NCBI GenBank assembly: GCA_964020085.1 | Contig: OZ026609.1 | Location: 3,106,528-3,170,527 of the forward strand | Reading direction: 5' to 3' | Length of the DNA: 64,000 nucleotides | Source of the DNA: Micromussa lordhowensis | Lineage: Eukaryota; Cnidaria; Anthozoa; Scleractinia; Lobophylliidae | Part shown: in pieces, positions 20,230 to 30,715 of the stretch | Layout: the number at the start of each line of letters is the position of its first letter | How positions within the stretch are numbered: the first letter of the stretch is position 1 | Notes under the pieces: generated by a model | What the model was told of the DNA's origin: nothing | What the model saw: only the letters and a program-made list of their open reading frames with translations | The model's database searches: none | Made by a program: the position numbers and the translations under genes

Positions 20230-21049
20230 CCTTTAGTACACATGATCCATTCTTTTTACCTGTTCATTTTGTTAATAGTCTCTGGAGAAAACCCAAAAAC
20301 AATTTGAATTGTTTAACAAAGCATTCAACATGATTTATTCTCGTTACTAATAGATATACAAAATATAAAAGATATAACAACTTATTTTTAATAGATCTGA
20401 CAAAGTTGTTCTGTAATTAAATCGCAGGGGCAGATCCATGACTCTTCAACTGGGTGTGGCTGGTTACTTGGGTTTACAGAATCAATAACGCATGACCCTG
20501 AAAAGTTGCAATTTGAGAATTGAGAGAAATAATCAAAACGGTTGACTACAACGAAACAACTTATTGAGAGATTTAGCAAGGATGAATGGTGGGACATAAA
20601 AACGAGGCTTGATACTTCACAGTAGAGTGATGCTTTGTACCTCACGGCCTCAAGGTTCTTGTTACTCTTACTCACTGGTATAACTGTTATCACTATTTTA
20701 GTTAAATCTAAAAGGTACTCGTAATCACAGCGAGGTACCGCTCCAGAGTGCTTGCCTTAACTTGCTCACTCACTCATCCATGTAGCGCCGGCTGTTGCAA
20801 ACGTTTGCCTTTACCTCTGCCATAATTCAGGTACCCTCAATCAACCCCAGAATTGTTGCCATGATCTGTACCATTCTCGTCGTGTTGTTTACCATAAATC
20901 TAGTTTCATCAGTTCATTAAAATAATGAAAACCATTTTTGATTGTCCGATCATGTTTGTTTACTGATTACCCTTCGTACACCATACACTGCTGATAGTTT
21001 TACACTTAATTTTGTTAACCGTTAAAATGGCAACACCCACGTGGACCAA
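20230..21049. other. Intergenic DNA, no supported gene
   Basis: A 101-codon minus-strand frame (20388-20693) exists, but it has no recognisable domain, no flanking splice logic and no paralogue in the window. Confidence 0.35.
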
Positions 21050-21209
21050 TAGGCCTTTTTTCGATGTATTACAATTCTAACTTTAAGGCTTGGGAAAATA
21101 AAACTAAAGAAATCACATCAAGGTTGAGGGATGCGTAATTAATTTCTTTTGTCCTATTCCCTTAAGCGTCGTTCCCATGGTAGAATTTTAATATATTGAA
21201 AATGGCTTA
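21050..21209. mobile_element. Foldback (MITE-like) element
   Basis: Ends AGGCCTTTTTTCGATGTATT and TAATATATTGAAAATGGCTT are imperfect inverted copies of the 2190-2487 family termini. Confidence 0.6.
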
Positions 21210-22054
21210 AGAACCATTTTGTTTTTCCTCAGCTTTGGCAAATTCAAACATTCTTTACCAATAGCTCAGTATAAGCATTCAATAATGCCTCTCATCAGCA
21301 ATATTCATTATTTAACTATTTGCATACATTCGTATTTTTTTATTTTATTATTATTTTTTTTAATTATAATGCACTTAAATTACTTCAATACAATACAATG
21401 TGGACATTACTTATAAGCTACATCTATAGAGTACAATATTAATACTACCTTAATACTGCAGCAACTAACGAATACTAACAATACAAAAGTAGCAGTGAAA
21501 GCTGGCTACAAAATAAAATACAAACTAATTGTAACTTACTGAAATTGAAATAATAATGGCAAAATAAAAACCAGTCGAAAAAGTAATATCAAAGGTAATA
21601 AATATATAAGGAAAGAAAGAAAAAGCTTAAATAAAGTCTCTCCATTTTCTGTTGAAGTTGTCACTGTTTTTATTTTTAACTGCTATTTGTTGAAGAGGGT
21701 CCAATTTATTTTTTAAAAAAGAAGGAAAGCCATCAAAGGGATACCTCATCGAAGTCTTGGGTTGTACAGAAGATATAATATTTGGCTACGAGTGTGTTTT
21801 GATTCTGTGGCGTTATCATGCCAAACAAAAAGGATGTCACGTTCGGTAGCATTATGATCTTTCCGTCAGTTTGCGAACCCACCAAATTCGATATATTATT
21901 GCTGCATAAGCTGCATAAACGGAACGGGTGGTGATACGTTTGGGCAAAGAGAATTCCTGTGACACGTTTTCATTTTCAATTGGCATTTTTGTGGATTTGA
22001 TTTTACGTCTCCAACTGGGCGAAATGGCATTTATAAGACCATACTAGGTGACTA
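21210..22054. other. Intergenic DNA, no gene seen
   Basis: Strongly AT-rich (T-runs at 21330-21365), without an exon I can support. From 22055 onward it matches the promoter region of the 532-residue gene family. Confidence 0.4.
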
Positions 22055-22582
22055 TCCAGATGCCGTTAATTTTCTGACAGAACGATGTAACTTCCAGCTG
22101 GTTTCAAGCTTGCCAGAGCTTCTTCTAACATTTAAAATATGTCTGGAACGTTTTATAAGTTTGACAGTTATTGTTCGGTTCAAGCACTTTGTTTTTTCCT
22201 ATTTAGCTTCGGGCAATAAATAGAAGGCTTTAGCTCATGCACTCAAGCTTATATTGAGTGCATAAGATAAAGCCTAAGAAAAGGAAGCATATTTGAGGCG
22301 AGCGCACGAAAGGCGAACTCGTCATGCTTCATGTTCAAGCAAGTCGGTTAGCCAGTTTGTCGTTCGACTCGTTCGTTCTCCGTCCACGTAGTCAAAATGG
22401 CATCAAGAGTCACCAATATAGACATCCAAAATGTCAATGCCTCACTTGTAAAAACTGAGAAGAGGATCATAAACTATGCCACTTATCGCAACACCAGCAT
22501 TCCACCAGATGTCGCAACGAAAGTGAAAAGTATCCGTACCTGGGTCGACAAACAGAAGGTGTCTTCTAGAGAGGCAGGCCGA
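22055..22582 (+). pseudogene. Truncated first copy of the 532-residue gene (promoter plus 62 codons)
   Basis: The upstream region matches 26850-27199, including the inverted-repeat hairpin (22226-22274, one arm imperfect). The reading frame starts at 22397 (MASRVTNIDIQNVNASLVKT) and follows the intact gene through REAGR, the 62nd codon. It then passes abruptly into a foldback arm and stops at 22606 after seven unrelated residues. It is the most diverged of the four copies (for example KTEKR against KIEKS), so it is the oldest. Confidence 0.8.
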
Positions 22583-22700
22583 TTATTTAAACGTTCAAAG
22601 CGTTAAACAAAAGAATTGTTTGTTTCACCAGCCAATAGCTCTCTGGCTGGCATATTTTAATAACAATAACAATAGGTGACGCCACTGATATTTTTGCTAT
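22583..22700. mobile_element. Foldback arm interrupting the truncated gene copy
   Basis: TTATTTAAACGTTCAAAGCG followed by CACCAGCCAATAGCTC matches the left arm of the complete foldback at 29639-30064. Only one arm is present here. Confidence 0.65.
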
Positions 22701-24075
22701 TCAAGGATGCATATCTAAAGCTGGTTATATCACTAATGTATAAGTGCAAAATAAAGCATTTAGGAAATTTTAAAAGAAAAGTCGTTACTTAGCAACACCT
22801 TCCTATGTCTGTGTAAGTTGCTGATGGTCATGCACTAGTGAAACAGGGCACAGAGCCGCGGTCCAGTTCTTTTCGCTATTGAGTGTTTCCGCTCAAATGA
22901 GCAGCAGCCATGCAAATTCATTGAAACAAAAGAAAGATATTTTTTAGGTTTTCTGAGAATTCAACTGCCACGGAATTACTTCGGGAAACCAACATGGCCG
23001 TCGTCTTATCTCATTGTTGTGGAGTAACTAGATGGCTGCGGTGACCTCATGCGAAAACGGGCTAGGTTACCTAGGAATATATTTTAAAATAAGGTGTGAT
23101 TCGTTTGGTTAGCTTTCTTTTTTTTTCTCTTTTTTTTATTTCAATATTTATCGAGGAGAATATTCTTAGTATGGGAATTTAGTTTTCCCCAACTATTCTC
23201 CTGTCATGTCTTTGTAATTTTATTTTCTATTGTACATATATTAGCATGACAAAGCATTATTAAGGTAATTCCCTTGAAATTGTTCTACTATCAAACTGTT
23301 TTTGAAACTTGGCGTAATGAACATTCATAATATGAACATTATAAAAATGCAATAAAAAAATGGGGTCACCGTGCTTGTTTACGCGTCAGGAGGCTCTTAA
23401 AATGGGGTATTTTTACCGGTTGTGCGTTCAAAGTTCGAATCACCTTCATACAGAATTAAATCTTGGTTAATTGAAAAGCACAAAGTTTTGTCTTGAAAGT
23501 AAAGCTTCATTTATTGACATAAGCAGTATTGCTTCATTTAAGCCGTTTTTGATTGCTTGGTTGCGGGGATATTGCACTTTTTCGGACAGTTCCGTGGTTA
23601 ACTTGAAGTCCTCGCCTTGGCCAAAATGCACCCAGTTGGGAACTGTTTTCCAAAAAAAAATCATGTTCTACTATCAAACTTTTTTCCCTCTTCAAATATG
23701 TTCTTCATTAGACTAGTCTTGGCAAATACCTGAAATAAAAATGGGGGGTCACCGTGCTCGTTTAAGAGAAAAGGAGAATTTTTTCCGTTATTGAGCTTAT
23801 TTTGAGGGAAATCTCTTACGTTTTGCACGTGCACGCGCTCATGTGCACGCGCTGATGACGCGAAAATCGTGCGCAGTAGGAATGCGCAATGCAATACTAA
23901 GGAATTACCTTAAACTTAAACTTAAACTAAACGAGGTGGAAGACAAAGTTCAAACAACGCAAAACAACCAATGAAATGAGCTTTTTCGACCGCCACACAT
24001 ACACAGCAGTGCCTTATCTTTGACACATGACTTGATTCGAGTTTAGTTAGGAACTTATGAAAACGAATATTTCCT
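22588..24075. repeat. Segmental duplication, partner of 29670-30950
   Basis: Shared text includes GGTCATGCACTAGTGAAAC, CATGGCCGTCGTCTTATCTC and GACACATGACTTGATTCGAG, same order and orientation. This copy contains the TIR element 23264-23909, which the partner lacks. The partner contains insertions at ~29937-30064 and 30429-30788. Confidence 0.85.
23264..23909. mobile_element. TIR element, GGTAATTCC...GGAATTACC, copy 1
   Basis: The termini are inverted and flanked by TTAA on both sides; the paralogous site near 30806 is uninterrupted. Interior words (GAAATTGTTCTACTATCAAA, GACGCGAAAATCGTGCGCAG) recur in copies 40747-41212 and 48803-50123. A TTAA target would suit a piggyBac-type mover, but TA cannot be excluded; no transposase is present. 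Confidence 0.75.
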
Positions 24076-24465
24076 ACAACTGCGGTACCTTTTTACAAAA
24101 TAGAACAACCATTACACCCTCTCCCCTGAGATCCAATCTGCATCCCCCTCGCTCCTCTATTTGTGGCTTGTTAAATGAGTAATTCTTCGTGTAAGAAACT
24201 TAAAGTGCATTTAATTTTCTCAAATGTCTACTTTTTCACCGACTGACTTCACGCCAACATTTCTACTTTGGAAATTATTTAAGTAGACTTTCTGAAACTC
24301 GGGCTAATCAAAGACCAATAGTGTCGTGAGGCAATAAACCAAAAAAAATCGTAACATTTTAACGCCTGTCACGTGACATGAGATGATTTGTCCACTCAGT
24401 GTGCTGTAAAATCAAGTTATTTCCAAATAAAGCCTGTTAAAAGCACTGAAAACAAGAATTAACTG

Positions 24466-24813
24466 TCAAAACTTAGGTTTATTGCACAGAACAAAACATA
24501 AACTTGCACGATATGCCTGATTGACAGTCAAATTTTGTTTTATAAAAGGGTAGGAAGTGTTGGCGTAAAGACTATAAAACACTACCTTAAATGGCTGTGG
24601 CTGGTTGCCATAACAACCATTTTGAGTGAAACCTTCAAAATTGATTTTCTCTTTCCGAGTGCAATCGCACACAATTGATCTTTCTTTACCATAAACTAAC
24701 TTATTGGTCCCTTTTAGGGTACCATTCCACATAAATTGTGACGTCGACATTCCCCAGGCCGTATGCGTTACACTCATACCGCGGTTTCTAAAGGTGAAAG
24801 GTCGAACTCGCAC
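24466..24813 (-). pseudogene. Antisense coding fragment of unknown gene, unit 1
   Basis: A 115-codon frame (ending LCFVLCNKPKF) that contains MSTSQFMWNGTLKGTN, RSIVCDCTRKEKINFEG and FYSLYANTSYPFIK. It is open a little further upstream to ~24858, then stopped. An AATAAA overlaps its final codons, so it looks like the last exon of some gene. I do not recognise the product. Units 2 and 3 carry one extra T (GCCGTATTGCG) that breaks the frame. Confidence 0.5.
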
Positions 24814-25052
24814 GAAATAATCAAATTTAAGTTTTCCTTTTTCTGTTTTTCGGTACTTTGCATAAGTCCTTTCTTACTATCCAGATGCCGTTAATTTTCT
24901 GACAGAATGATGTAACTTCCAGCTGGTTTCAAGCTTGCCAGAGCTTCTTCTAACATTTAAAATATGTCTGGAACGTTTTATAAGTTTGACAGTTATTGTT
25001 CGGTTCAAGCACTTTGTTTTTTTTCCTTTTTAGCTTCGGGCACTAAATAGAA

Positions 25053-25101
25053 GGCTTTATCTTATGCACTCAAGTTTATATTGAGTGCATAAGATAAAGC
25101 C
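25053..25101. promoter_or_regulatory. Perfect 21-bp hairpin upstream of gene copy, unit 1
   Basis: Arms GGCTTTATCTTATGCACTCA(A) and its exact inverse, with a 7-nt spacer (GTTTATA), 126 bp before the ATG at 25227. Same in every unit (26040-26088, 27026-27074); one arm has two changes in the oldest copy (22226-22274). Confidence 0.7.
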
Positions 25102-25226
25102 TAAGGAAAGGAAGCATACTTGAGGCGAGGGCACGAAAGGCAAACTCGCCGTGCTTCATGTAATTCAAGCAAGTCGGTTAGCCAGTTTGTCGTTCGACTC
25201 GTTCGTAGTCCGTCCACGTAGTCAAA

Positions 25227-25448
25227 ATGGCATCAAGAGTCACCAATATAAACATCCAAAATGTCAATGCCTCACTTGTTAAAATTGAGAAGAGTATCAT
25301 AAACTATGCCACTTATCGGAACACCACCATTCCACCAGATGTCGCAACGAACGTGAAAAGTATCCGCACCTGGGTCGACAAACAGAAGAATGTAAAATCA
25401 AGTTATTTCCAAATAAAGCCTGTTAAAAGCACTGAAAACAAGAATTAA
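25227..25448 (+). pseudogene. 5' fragment of the 532-residue gene, unit 1
   Basis: MASRVTNINIQNVNASLVKI up to WVDKQK is identical to the intact gene, then 19 unrelated codons (NVKSSYFQIKPVKSTENKN) lead to a stop. An AATAAA lies at 25412-25417. It may be transcribed, since the whole promoter is copied, but would give only a 73-residue peptide. Confidence 0.75.
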
Positions 25449-25484
25449 CTGTCAAAACTTAGGCTTATTGCACAAAACAAAACA

Positions 25485-25736
25485 TCAACTTGCACGATAT
25501 GCCTGATTGACAGTCAAATTTTGTTTTATAAAAGGGTAGGAAGTGTTGGCGTAAAGACTATAAAACACTACCTTAAATGGCTGTGGCTGGTTGCCATAAC
25601 AACCATTTTGAGTGAAACCTTCAAAATTGATTTTCTCTTTCCGAGTGCAATCGCACACAATTGATCTTTCTTTACCATAAACTAACTTATTGGTCCCTTT
25701 TAGGGTACCATTCCACATAAATTGTGACGTCGACAT
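25485..25736 (-). pseudogene. Antisense coding fragment, unit 2
   Basis: Same sequence as the unit-1 antisense fragment but with an early stop (after QAYRAS) and a one-base insertion upstream that separates MSTSQF from the preceding frame. Confidence 0.5.
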
Positions 25737-26039
25737 TCCCCAGGCCGTATTGCGTTACACTCATACCGCGGTTTCTAAAGGTGAAAGGTCGAACTCGCAC
25801 GAAATAATCAAATTTAAGTTTTCCTTTTTCTGTTTTTCGGTACTTTGCATAAGTCCTTTCTTACTATCCAGATGCCGTTAATTTTCTGACAGAATGATGT
25901 AACTTCCAGCTGGTTTCAAGCTTGCCAGAGCTTCTTCTAACATTTAAAATATGTCTGGAACGTTTTATAAGTTTGACAGTTATTGTTCGGTTCAAGCACT
26001 TTGTTTTTTTTCCTTTTTAGCTTCGGGCAATAAATAGAA

Positions 26040-26088
26040 GGCTTTATCTTATGCACTCAAGTTTATATTGAGTGCATAAGATAAAGCC
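26040..26088. promoter_or_regulatory. Perfect 21-bp hairpin, unit 2
   Basis: Identical to 25053-25101, upstream of the ATG at 26214. Confidence 0.7.
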
Positions 26089-26213
26089 TAAGGAAAGGAA
26101 GCATACTTGAGGCGAGGGCACGAAAGGCAAACTCGCCGTGCTTCATGTAATTCAAGCAAGTCGGTTAGCCAGTTTGTCGTTCGACTCGTTCGTAGTCCGT
26201 CCACGTAGTCAAA

Positions 26214-26435
26214 ATGGAATCAAGAGTCACCAATATAAACATCCAAAATGTCAATGCCTCACTTGTTAAAATTGAGAAGAGTATCATAAACTATGCCACT
26301 TATCGGAACACCACCATTCCACCAGATGTCGCAACGAACGTGAAAAGTATCCGCACCTGGGTCGACAAACAGAAGAATGTAAAATCAAGTTATTTCCAAA
26401 TAAAGCCTGTTAAAAGCACTGAAAACAAGAATTAA
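26214..26435 (+). pseudogene. 5' fragment of the 532-residue gene, unit 2
   Basis: As the 25227 copy, with one change (MESRV instead of MASRV). It ends in the same 19 unrelated codons. Confidence 0.75.
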
Positions 26436-26438
26436 CTG

Positions 26439-26723
26439 TCAAAACTTAGGTTTATTGCACAGAACAAAACATAAACTTGCACGATATGCCTGATTGACAG
26501 TCAAATTTTGTTTTATAAAAGGGTAGGAAGTGTTGGCGTAAAGACTATAAAACACTACCTTAAATGGCTGTGGCTGGTTGCCATAACAACCATTTTGAGT
26601 GAAACCTTCAAAATTGATTTTCTCTTTCCGAGTGCAATCGCACACAATTGATCTTTCTTTACCATAAACTAACTTATTGGTCCCTTTTAGGGTACCATTC
26701 CACATAAATTGTGACGTCGACAT
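26439..26723 (-). pseudogene. Antisense coding fragment, unit 3
   Basis: 94 codons from MSTSQF to LCFVLCNKPKF, with the same upstream frameshift as the unit-2 fragment. Confidence 0.5.
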
Positions 26724-27025
26724 TCCCCAGGCCGTATTGCGTTACACTCATACCGCGGTTTCTAAAGGTGAAAGGTCGAACTCGCACGAAATAATCAAAT
26801 TTAAGTTTTCCTTTTTCTGTTTTTCGGTACTTTGCATAAGTCCTTTCTTACTATCCAGATGCCGTTAATTTTCTGACAGAATGATGTAACTTCCAGCTGG
26901 TTTCAAGCTTGCCAGAGCTTCTTCTAACATTTAAAATATGTCTGGAACGTTTTATAAGTTTGACAGTTATTGTTCGGTTCAAGCACTTTGTTTTTTTCCT
27001 TTTTAGCTTCGGGCAATAAATAGAA

Positions 27026-27074
27026 GGCTTTATCTTATGCACTCAAGTTTATATTGAGTGCATAAGATAAAGCC
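27026..27074. promoter_or_regulatory. Perfect 21-bp hairpin upstream of the intact gene
   Basis: Same inverted repeat and 7-nt spacer, 126 bp before the start codon at 27200. Its conservation in four copies fits a promoter or 5'UTR element, but shared ancestry explains most of that. Confidence 0.65.
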
Positions 27075-27199
27075 TAAGGAAAGGAAGCATACTTGAGGCG
27101 AGGGCACGAAAGGCAAACTCGCCGTGCTTCATGTAATTCAAGCAAGTCGGTTAGCCAGTTTGTCGTTCGACTCGTTCGTAGTCCGTCCACGTAGTCAAA

Positions 27200-28798
27200 A
27201 TGGCATCAAGAGTCACCAATATAAACATCCAAAATGTCAATGCCTCACTTGTTAAAATTGAGAAGAGTATCATAAACTATGCCACTTATCGGAACACCAC
27301 CATTCCACCAGATGTCGCAACGAACGTGAAAAGTATCCGCACCTGGGTCGACAAACAGAAGGTGTCTTCTAGAGAGGCAGGCCGAAACAAAGCTATATCT
27401 GATGTTGGAGAAGTCCTTGAAACAACGATAAGTTCCTTGCAAGCCTTAAGCAGCGGTCAGCCTGTAGAAGTAATGAAAGGATGTTTGAACATTGCAGGGA
27501 CCATTGCAACTGTAGTAGGAGGGCCGTACGGTGCCGTTGCTGGCGCATTATGTGGTATTCTGGGATCGGTTTTGTCACTCAGCAGTCCCAACGAGCCGGA
27601 TTTGGCCACCGTGTTCATCGAGAAGGTCCGCGAAGAGCTTCAGAAATTCAATCAGAAGCTACAAAACCAGAAGTTCCATGGTCTGGATGGTCGAGTAAAA
27701 AACATGAATTCCAGCTTGAAGGTCCTATTGAGTGCGACAAAAGATGCCGATCTACCGGATAGAGTCCTGTTTGAAACCGACTTACCCCAGTTCATTGGTG
27801 AAGTGTCCCAAAACTTTGAGAAAGGCCTAACCCATGAAAGCAAAGAGGAAGATATAGATGATTGCCTGAGATCGATGGTTGTATATTGCAATGCGCAGAT
27901 GTCGCTGCTTCTCTTACTTGCAAACGTCTTGGCAACTTTTCTAGTCACTGGCCGTCAGACGATGTTCATCCAAAACTTGCTGAATGGCCACAAAGCAGAC
28001 GCCATTCAAAAGCTTGGATTCCTGTCTGACGAGACGTACATGGCACCTTCAAGCGCTCTTCCAACTGAGGGAGGCAAGATTTGGATGATCCTTCACCTGC
28101 GGAGAAACCTCCCATTTTATGAGGTAGTCGAGGAATTCAGGGAAAGCTTAGGAATGACTAGGATGCCAGAACTTGAGACTATCAGAGAAAAGGCGTCCCA
28201 TGCGGCTTTTTGTGGACCTAAACCAATAGCACACTTGTACCCTCAACCACAAACGAGAGGGGACAACCATTACTTCCAGTTAATAAACCATACAGATTTT
28301 CCTATCAAGGTGGTATGCGATGGGATTGCAGGACGTCGCGTCAACGGTTTGAAGTTTCGTAGAGACGTACAGAAACTTTCGTCTTACGAACACATTGCCA
28401 CAAAGTCAACTTGGAACTTTTCCACTGGCGGATTCTTTGTGATCTACTTGGATGGCAGGATGAGGTCCTTTGAAAGTATGTTCGAGGGTAGAAACCTAAA
28501 AGTTTTCGAGTTCGCGCTGTCCAACCCATTTATTGGTAGCCCGAAGTCAGCCCTGTTGGAAAAAACCCACAACTTGCTGTCGGTAACTGGTCAAGATTGT
28601 TGGAAGCAGATGAATTCAAACGCCAGTCAACCGATCTACTTTGTTCACAACAAAAAATATTTTGTTGTATTTGGAGGCTACACTCCCGTCTATGATTTCG
28701 GTTATATTCCTGCGGGCAAGAATTGGTGTCGCACATGGCGGTTCATAGTTCAGGAGTACGATCCACTAGATGTTGAAGCGAATTGTACAATTTTGTAA
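27200..28798 (+). CDS. Unknown 532-residue protein with Gly-rich hydrophobic segment (single exon)
   Basis: The ATG has a good context (AAAATGGCA) and the frame is uninterrupted to TAA at 28796. Residues 1-90 are helical and polar; 92-127 form a Gly/Ala-rich hydrophobic stretch (IATVVGGPYGAVAGALCGIL), suggestive of a membrane-inserting hairpin. A second hydrophobic segment lies at 234-250 (MSLLLLLANVLATFLVTG). The C-terminal ~190 residues are rich in beta-prone and aromatic residues (HYFQLINHTDFPIKVVCDGI, FVIYLDGRM, KYFVVFGGYTPVYDFGYIP). There is no signal peptide. I do not recognise the family and assign no function; membrane interaction is inference. Polyadenylation signals follow at ~29433. 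Confidence 0.82.
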   Translation: MASRVTNINIQNVNASLVKIEKSIINYATYRNTTIPPDVATNVKSIRTWVDKQKVSSREAGRNKAISDVGEVLETTISSLQALSSGQPVEVMKGCLNIAGTIATVVGGPYGAVAGALCGILGSVLSLSSPNEPDLATVFIEKVREELQKFNQKLQNQKFHGLDGRVKNMNSSLKVLLSATKDADLPDRVLFETDLPQFIGEVSQNFEKGLTHESKEEDIDDCLRSMVVYCNAQMSLLLLLANVLATFLVTGRQTMFIQNLLNGHKADAIQKLGFLSDETYMAPSSALPTEGGKIWMILHLRRNLPFYEVVEEFRESLGMTRMPELETIREKASHAAFCGPKPIAHLYPQPQTRGDNHYFQLINHTDFPIKVVCDGIAGRRVNGLKFRRDVQKLSSYEHIATKSTWNFSTGGFFVIYLDGRMRSFESMFEGRNLKVFEFALSNPFIGSPKSALLEKTHNLLSVTGQDCWKQMNSNASQPIYFVHNKKYFVVFGGYTPVYDFGYIPAGKNWCRTWRFIVQEYDPLDVEANCTIL

Positions 28799-28799
28799 A

Positions 28800-29430
28800 G
28801 AAATGCGTGCGTGTTTATCCTTTACTTTAGCTACTGAGAGGACCAAAACTATAAACATTAGGCGCTCTGATTATATACGTGAAGTGTATTCAGAGCTAAA
28901 CAGTGTGTCTGATTGACTAAGACTGAAAGTGTCCCGCAGCATTGTAGTCTCAGTGGACTGTTCACAGTCCTTTGTTGAATGCGCAGATAGAATCGCGAGA
29001 GAGTTGGACGCTAGCGCAAAACGGGGGACAAAATAGAGAGGCTGTACGCGAACAGTCTATACTTTCAGAGTTTCTCCGTGTTTACCTAATCCAAAACATT
29101 AAAAGACTCAGTACAGATTCCGTGTTGTCCATTTTATGTACTGGGTAGTTTAATTAAACAAGACTACAACACTATATTGGCATTTGGCGTGAAACAATAT
29201 CCTTCGCTTTACTTTCATTTAACAAAATTTTCAACATTTATATTTTTTCTTTCGTATTCAGTGTATGGGTGTAAGCCGGTCAATATCAGGTTCGCTTTGT
29301 TTACTAATTCGAAGTACTATATATCCTGTTGAAAGTCAAAGACAGAGTCAACATAGGCATCACTGACTGATTAGTATGTAAGTATATAAGCCAAGCACTG
29401 TTTTTTTAGTATGTGAATGTATGTTAATTT
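28800..29430. other. Probable 3' UTR of the 532-residue gene
   Basis: AT-rich, no open frames of note, no repeat family recognised. It ends at the AATAAA pair. Confidence 0.4.
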
Positions 29431-29432
29431 GT

Positions 29433-29451
29433 AATAAACGATTGTAATAAA
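29433..29451 (+). terminator. Polyadenylation signals of the 532-residue gene
   Basis: Two AATAAA hexamers 13 bp apart, ~635 bp after the stop, with nothing closer that fits better. Confidence 0.4.
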
Positions 29452-29638
29452 ATGTTTGAATTTCAGCCATACTTCAACGCATTCTCTAAATGCAAGAAAC
29501 GTTACTTGGAATGTACAGTTTACAAATTAACAGTTTATTATTGTTTTGCAGAAATTTACAACAGTATTACCTCTTATCATCGCACGCTAGTTTTCTATTT
29601 CTCCAATGCGTGTTCACATCAATTGGATTATCCGTATT

Positions 29639-30064
29639 GGGAAGATATTTGTTTACAAACATTGTTTTTGTTATTTAAACGTTCAAAACGTTAAACAAAA
29701 GGATTCTTTGTTTCACCAGCCAATAGTTCTTTGGTTGGCATATTAATAACAATAGGTGACGTCACTAATATTTTTGCTATTCAAGGTTGCATATCTAAAT
29801 GCTGGTTTATCACTAATGTATAAGTGCAAAATAAAGCATTTAGGAAATTTTACACCTTCCTATGTCTGTGTAAGTTGCTGATGGTCATGCACTAGTGAAA
29901 CCGGTCACAGAGCCGCGGTCCAGTTCTTTTCGCTATAGCTAAGATATCAGTGACGTCACCGATTGTTATTTATATGCCAACCAGAGAACTGTTGGCTGAT
30001 GAAACAAAGAATTCTTTTGTTTAACGTTTTGAACAGTTAAATAACAAATAAACAAATATCTTCC
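29639..30064. mobile_element. Foldback (MITE-like) element
   Basis: Left arm GGAAGATATTTGTTTAC, then AACGTTCAAAACGTTAAAC; right arm GTTTAACGTTTTGAACAGTT, then AAACAAATATCTTCC. Inner arms share CACCAGCCAATAGTTCT and its inverse. One arm only is present at 22583-22700. Confidence 0.75.
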
Positions 30065-30684
30065 CTATTGAGTATTTCCGCTCAAATGGCCAGCAGCCAT
30101 GCAAATTCATTGGAACAAAAGAAAGGTATTTTTTAAGGTTCTGAAATTTCAACTCCCACGGAATTACTTTGGGAAACCAACATGGCCGTCGTCTTATCTC
30201 ATTGTTGTGGAATAACAACATGGCTGCGGTGACCTCATGCGAAAACGGGCTACATTACCTATATTTTAAAATAAGGTGTGATTCGTTTGGTTGGCTTTCT
30301 TTTTTTCTCTTTCTTTTTTTATTTTAATTTTATAGATATTTAATCGAGGAGAATATTCTTAGTATGGGAATTTAGTTTTCTCCAGCTATTCTCCTGTCAT
30401 GTCTTTGTAATTTTATTTCTATTGTACATTTAGAAAATAGCCCAAAGCAAATACGCACACTGATTGGTTTAAAACCGTGTTTCCATAACTCGATAGAAAC
30501 ACAGTACTAGCACGAGCTGTCGACGTAATGATGGCACGAACAAAGAGAATTTACATTTTGATGATCGAAGTAAACAAGTTGTTTTTCTTTTTCTTCGCCG
30601 CGGTATTTTCTAAAAGAAATAGAAAACATGTTCTCCGTGTTCCTATCGAGTTATAGAAACACTCGTGAAAGTTTGGGAGAACTC

Positions 30685-30715
<31 letters not shown>

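Larger units (their letters stand above)
24405..27359. repeat. Tandem array of ~987-bp units before the 532-residue gene
   Basis: Start codons at 25227, 26214 and 27200 lie 987 and 986 bp apart, and units are almost identical. Each unit is an antisense gene fragment (for example 24407-24872) joined at TTACTATCCAG to the promoter and first ~54 codons of the 532-residue gene. Units change at GACAAACAGAAG to AATGTAAAATCAAG; only the last continues into the full gene. Near-identity means either recent amplification or an assembly artefact. Confidence 0.9.

Noticed and set aside
20388..20693. 101-codon minus-strand frame
   Set aside because: No family features, splice logic or paralogue; composition fits noncoding AT-rich DNA.
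27200..28798. Naming the 532-residue protein as a pore-forming or rapunzel-like protein
   Set aside because: The Gly-rich hydrophobic segment is suggestive, but I see no diagnostic motif, so I left the function open.
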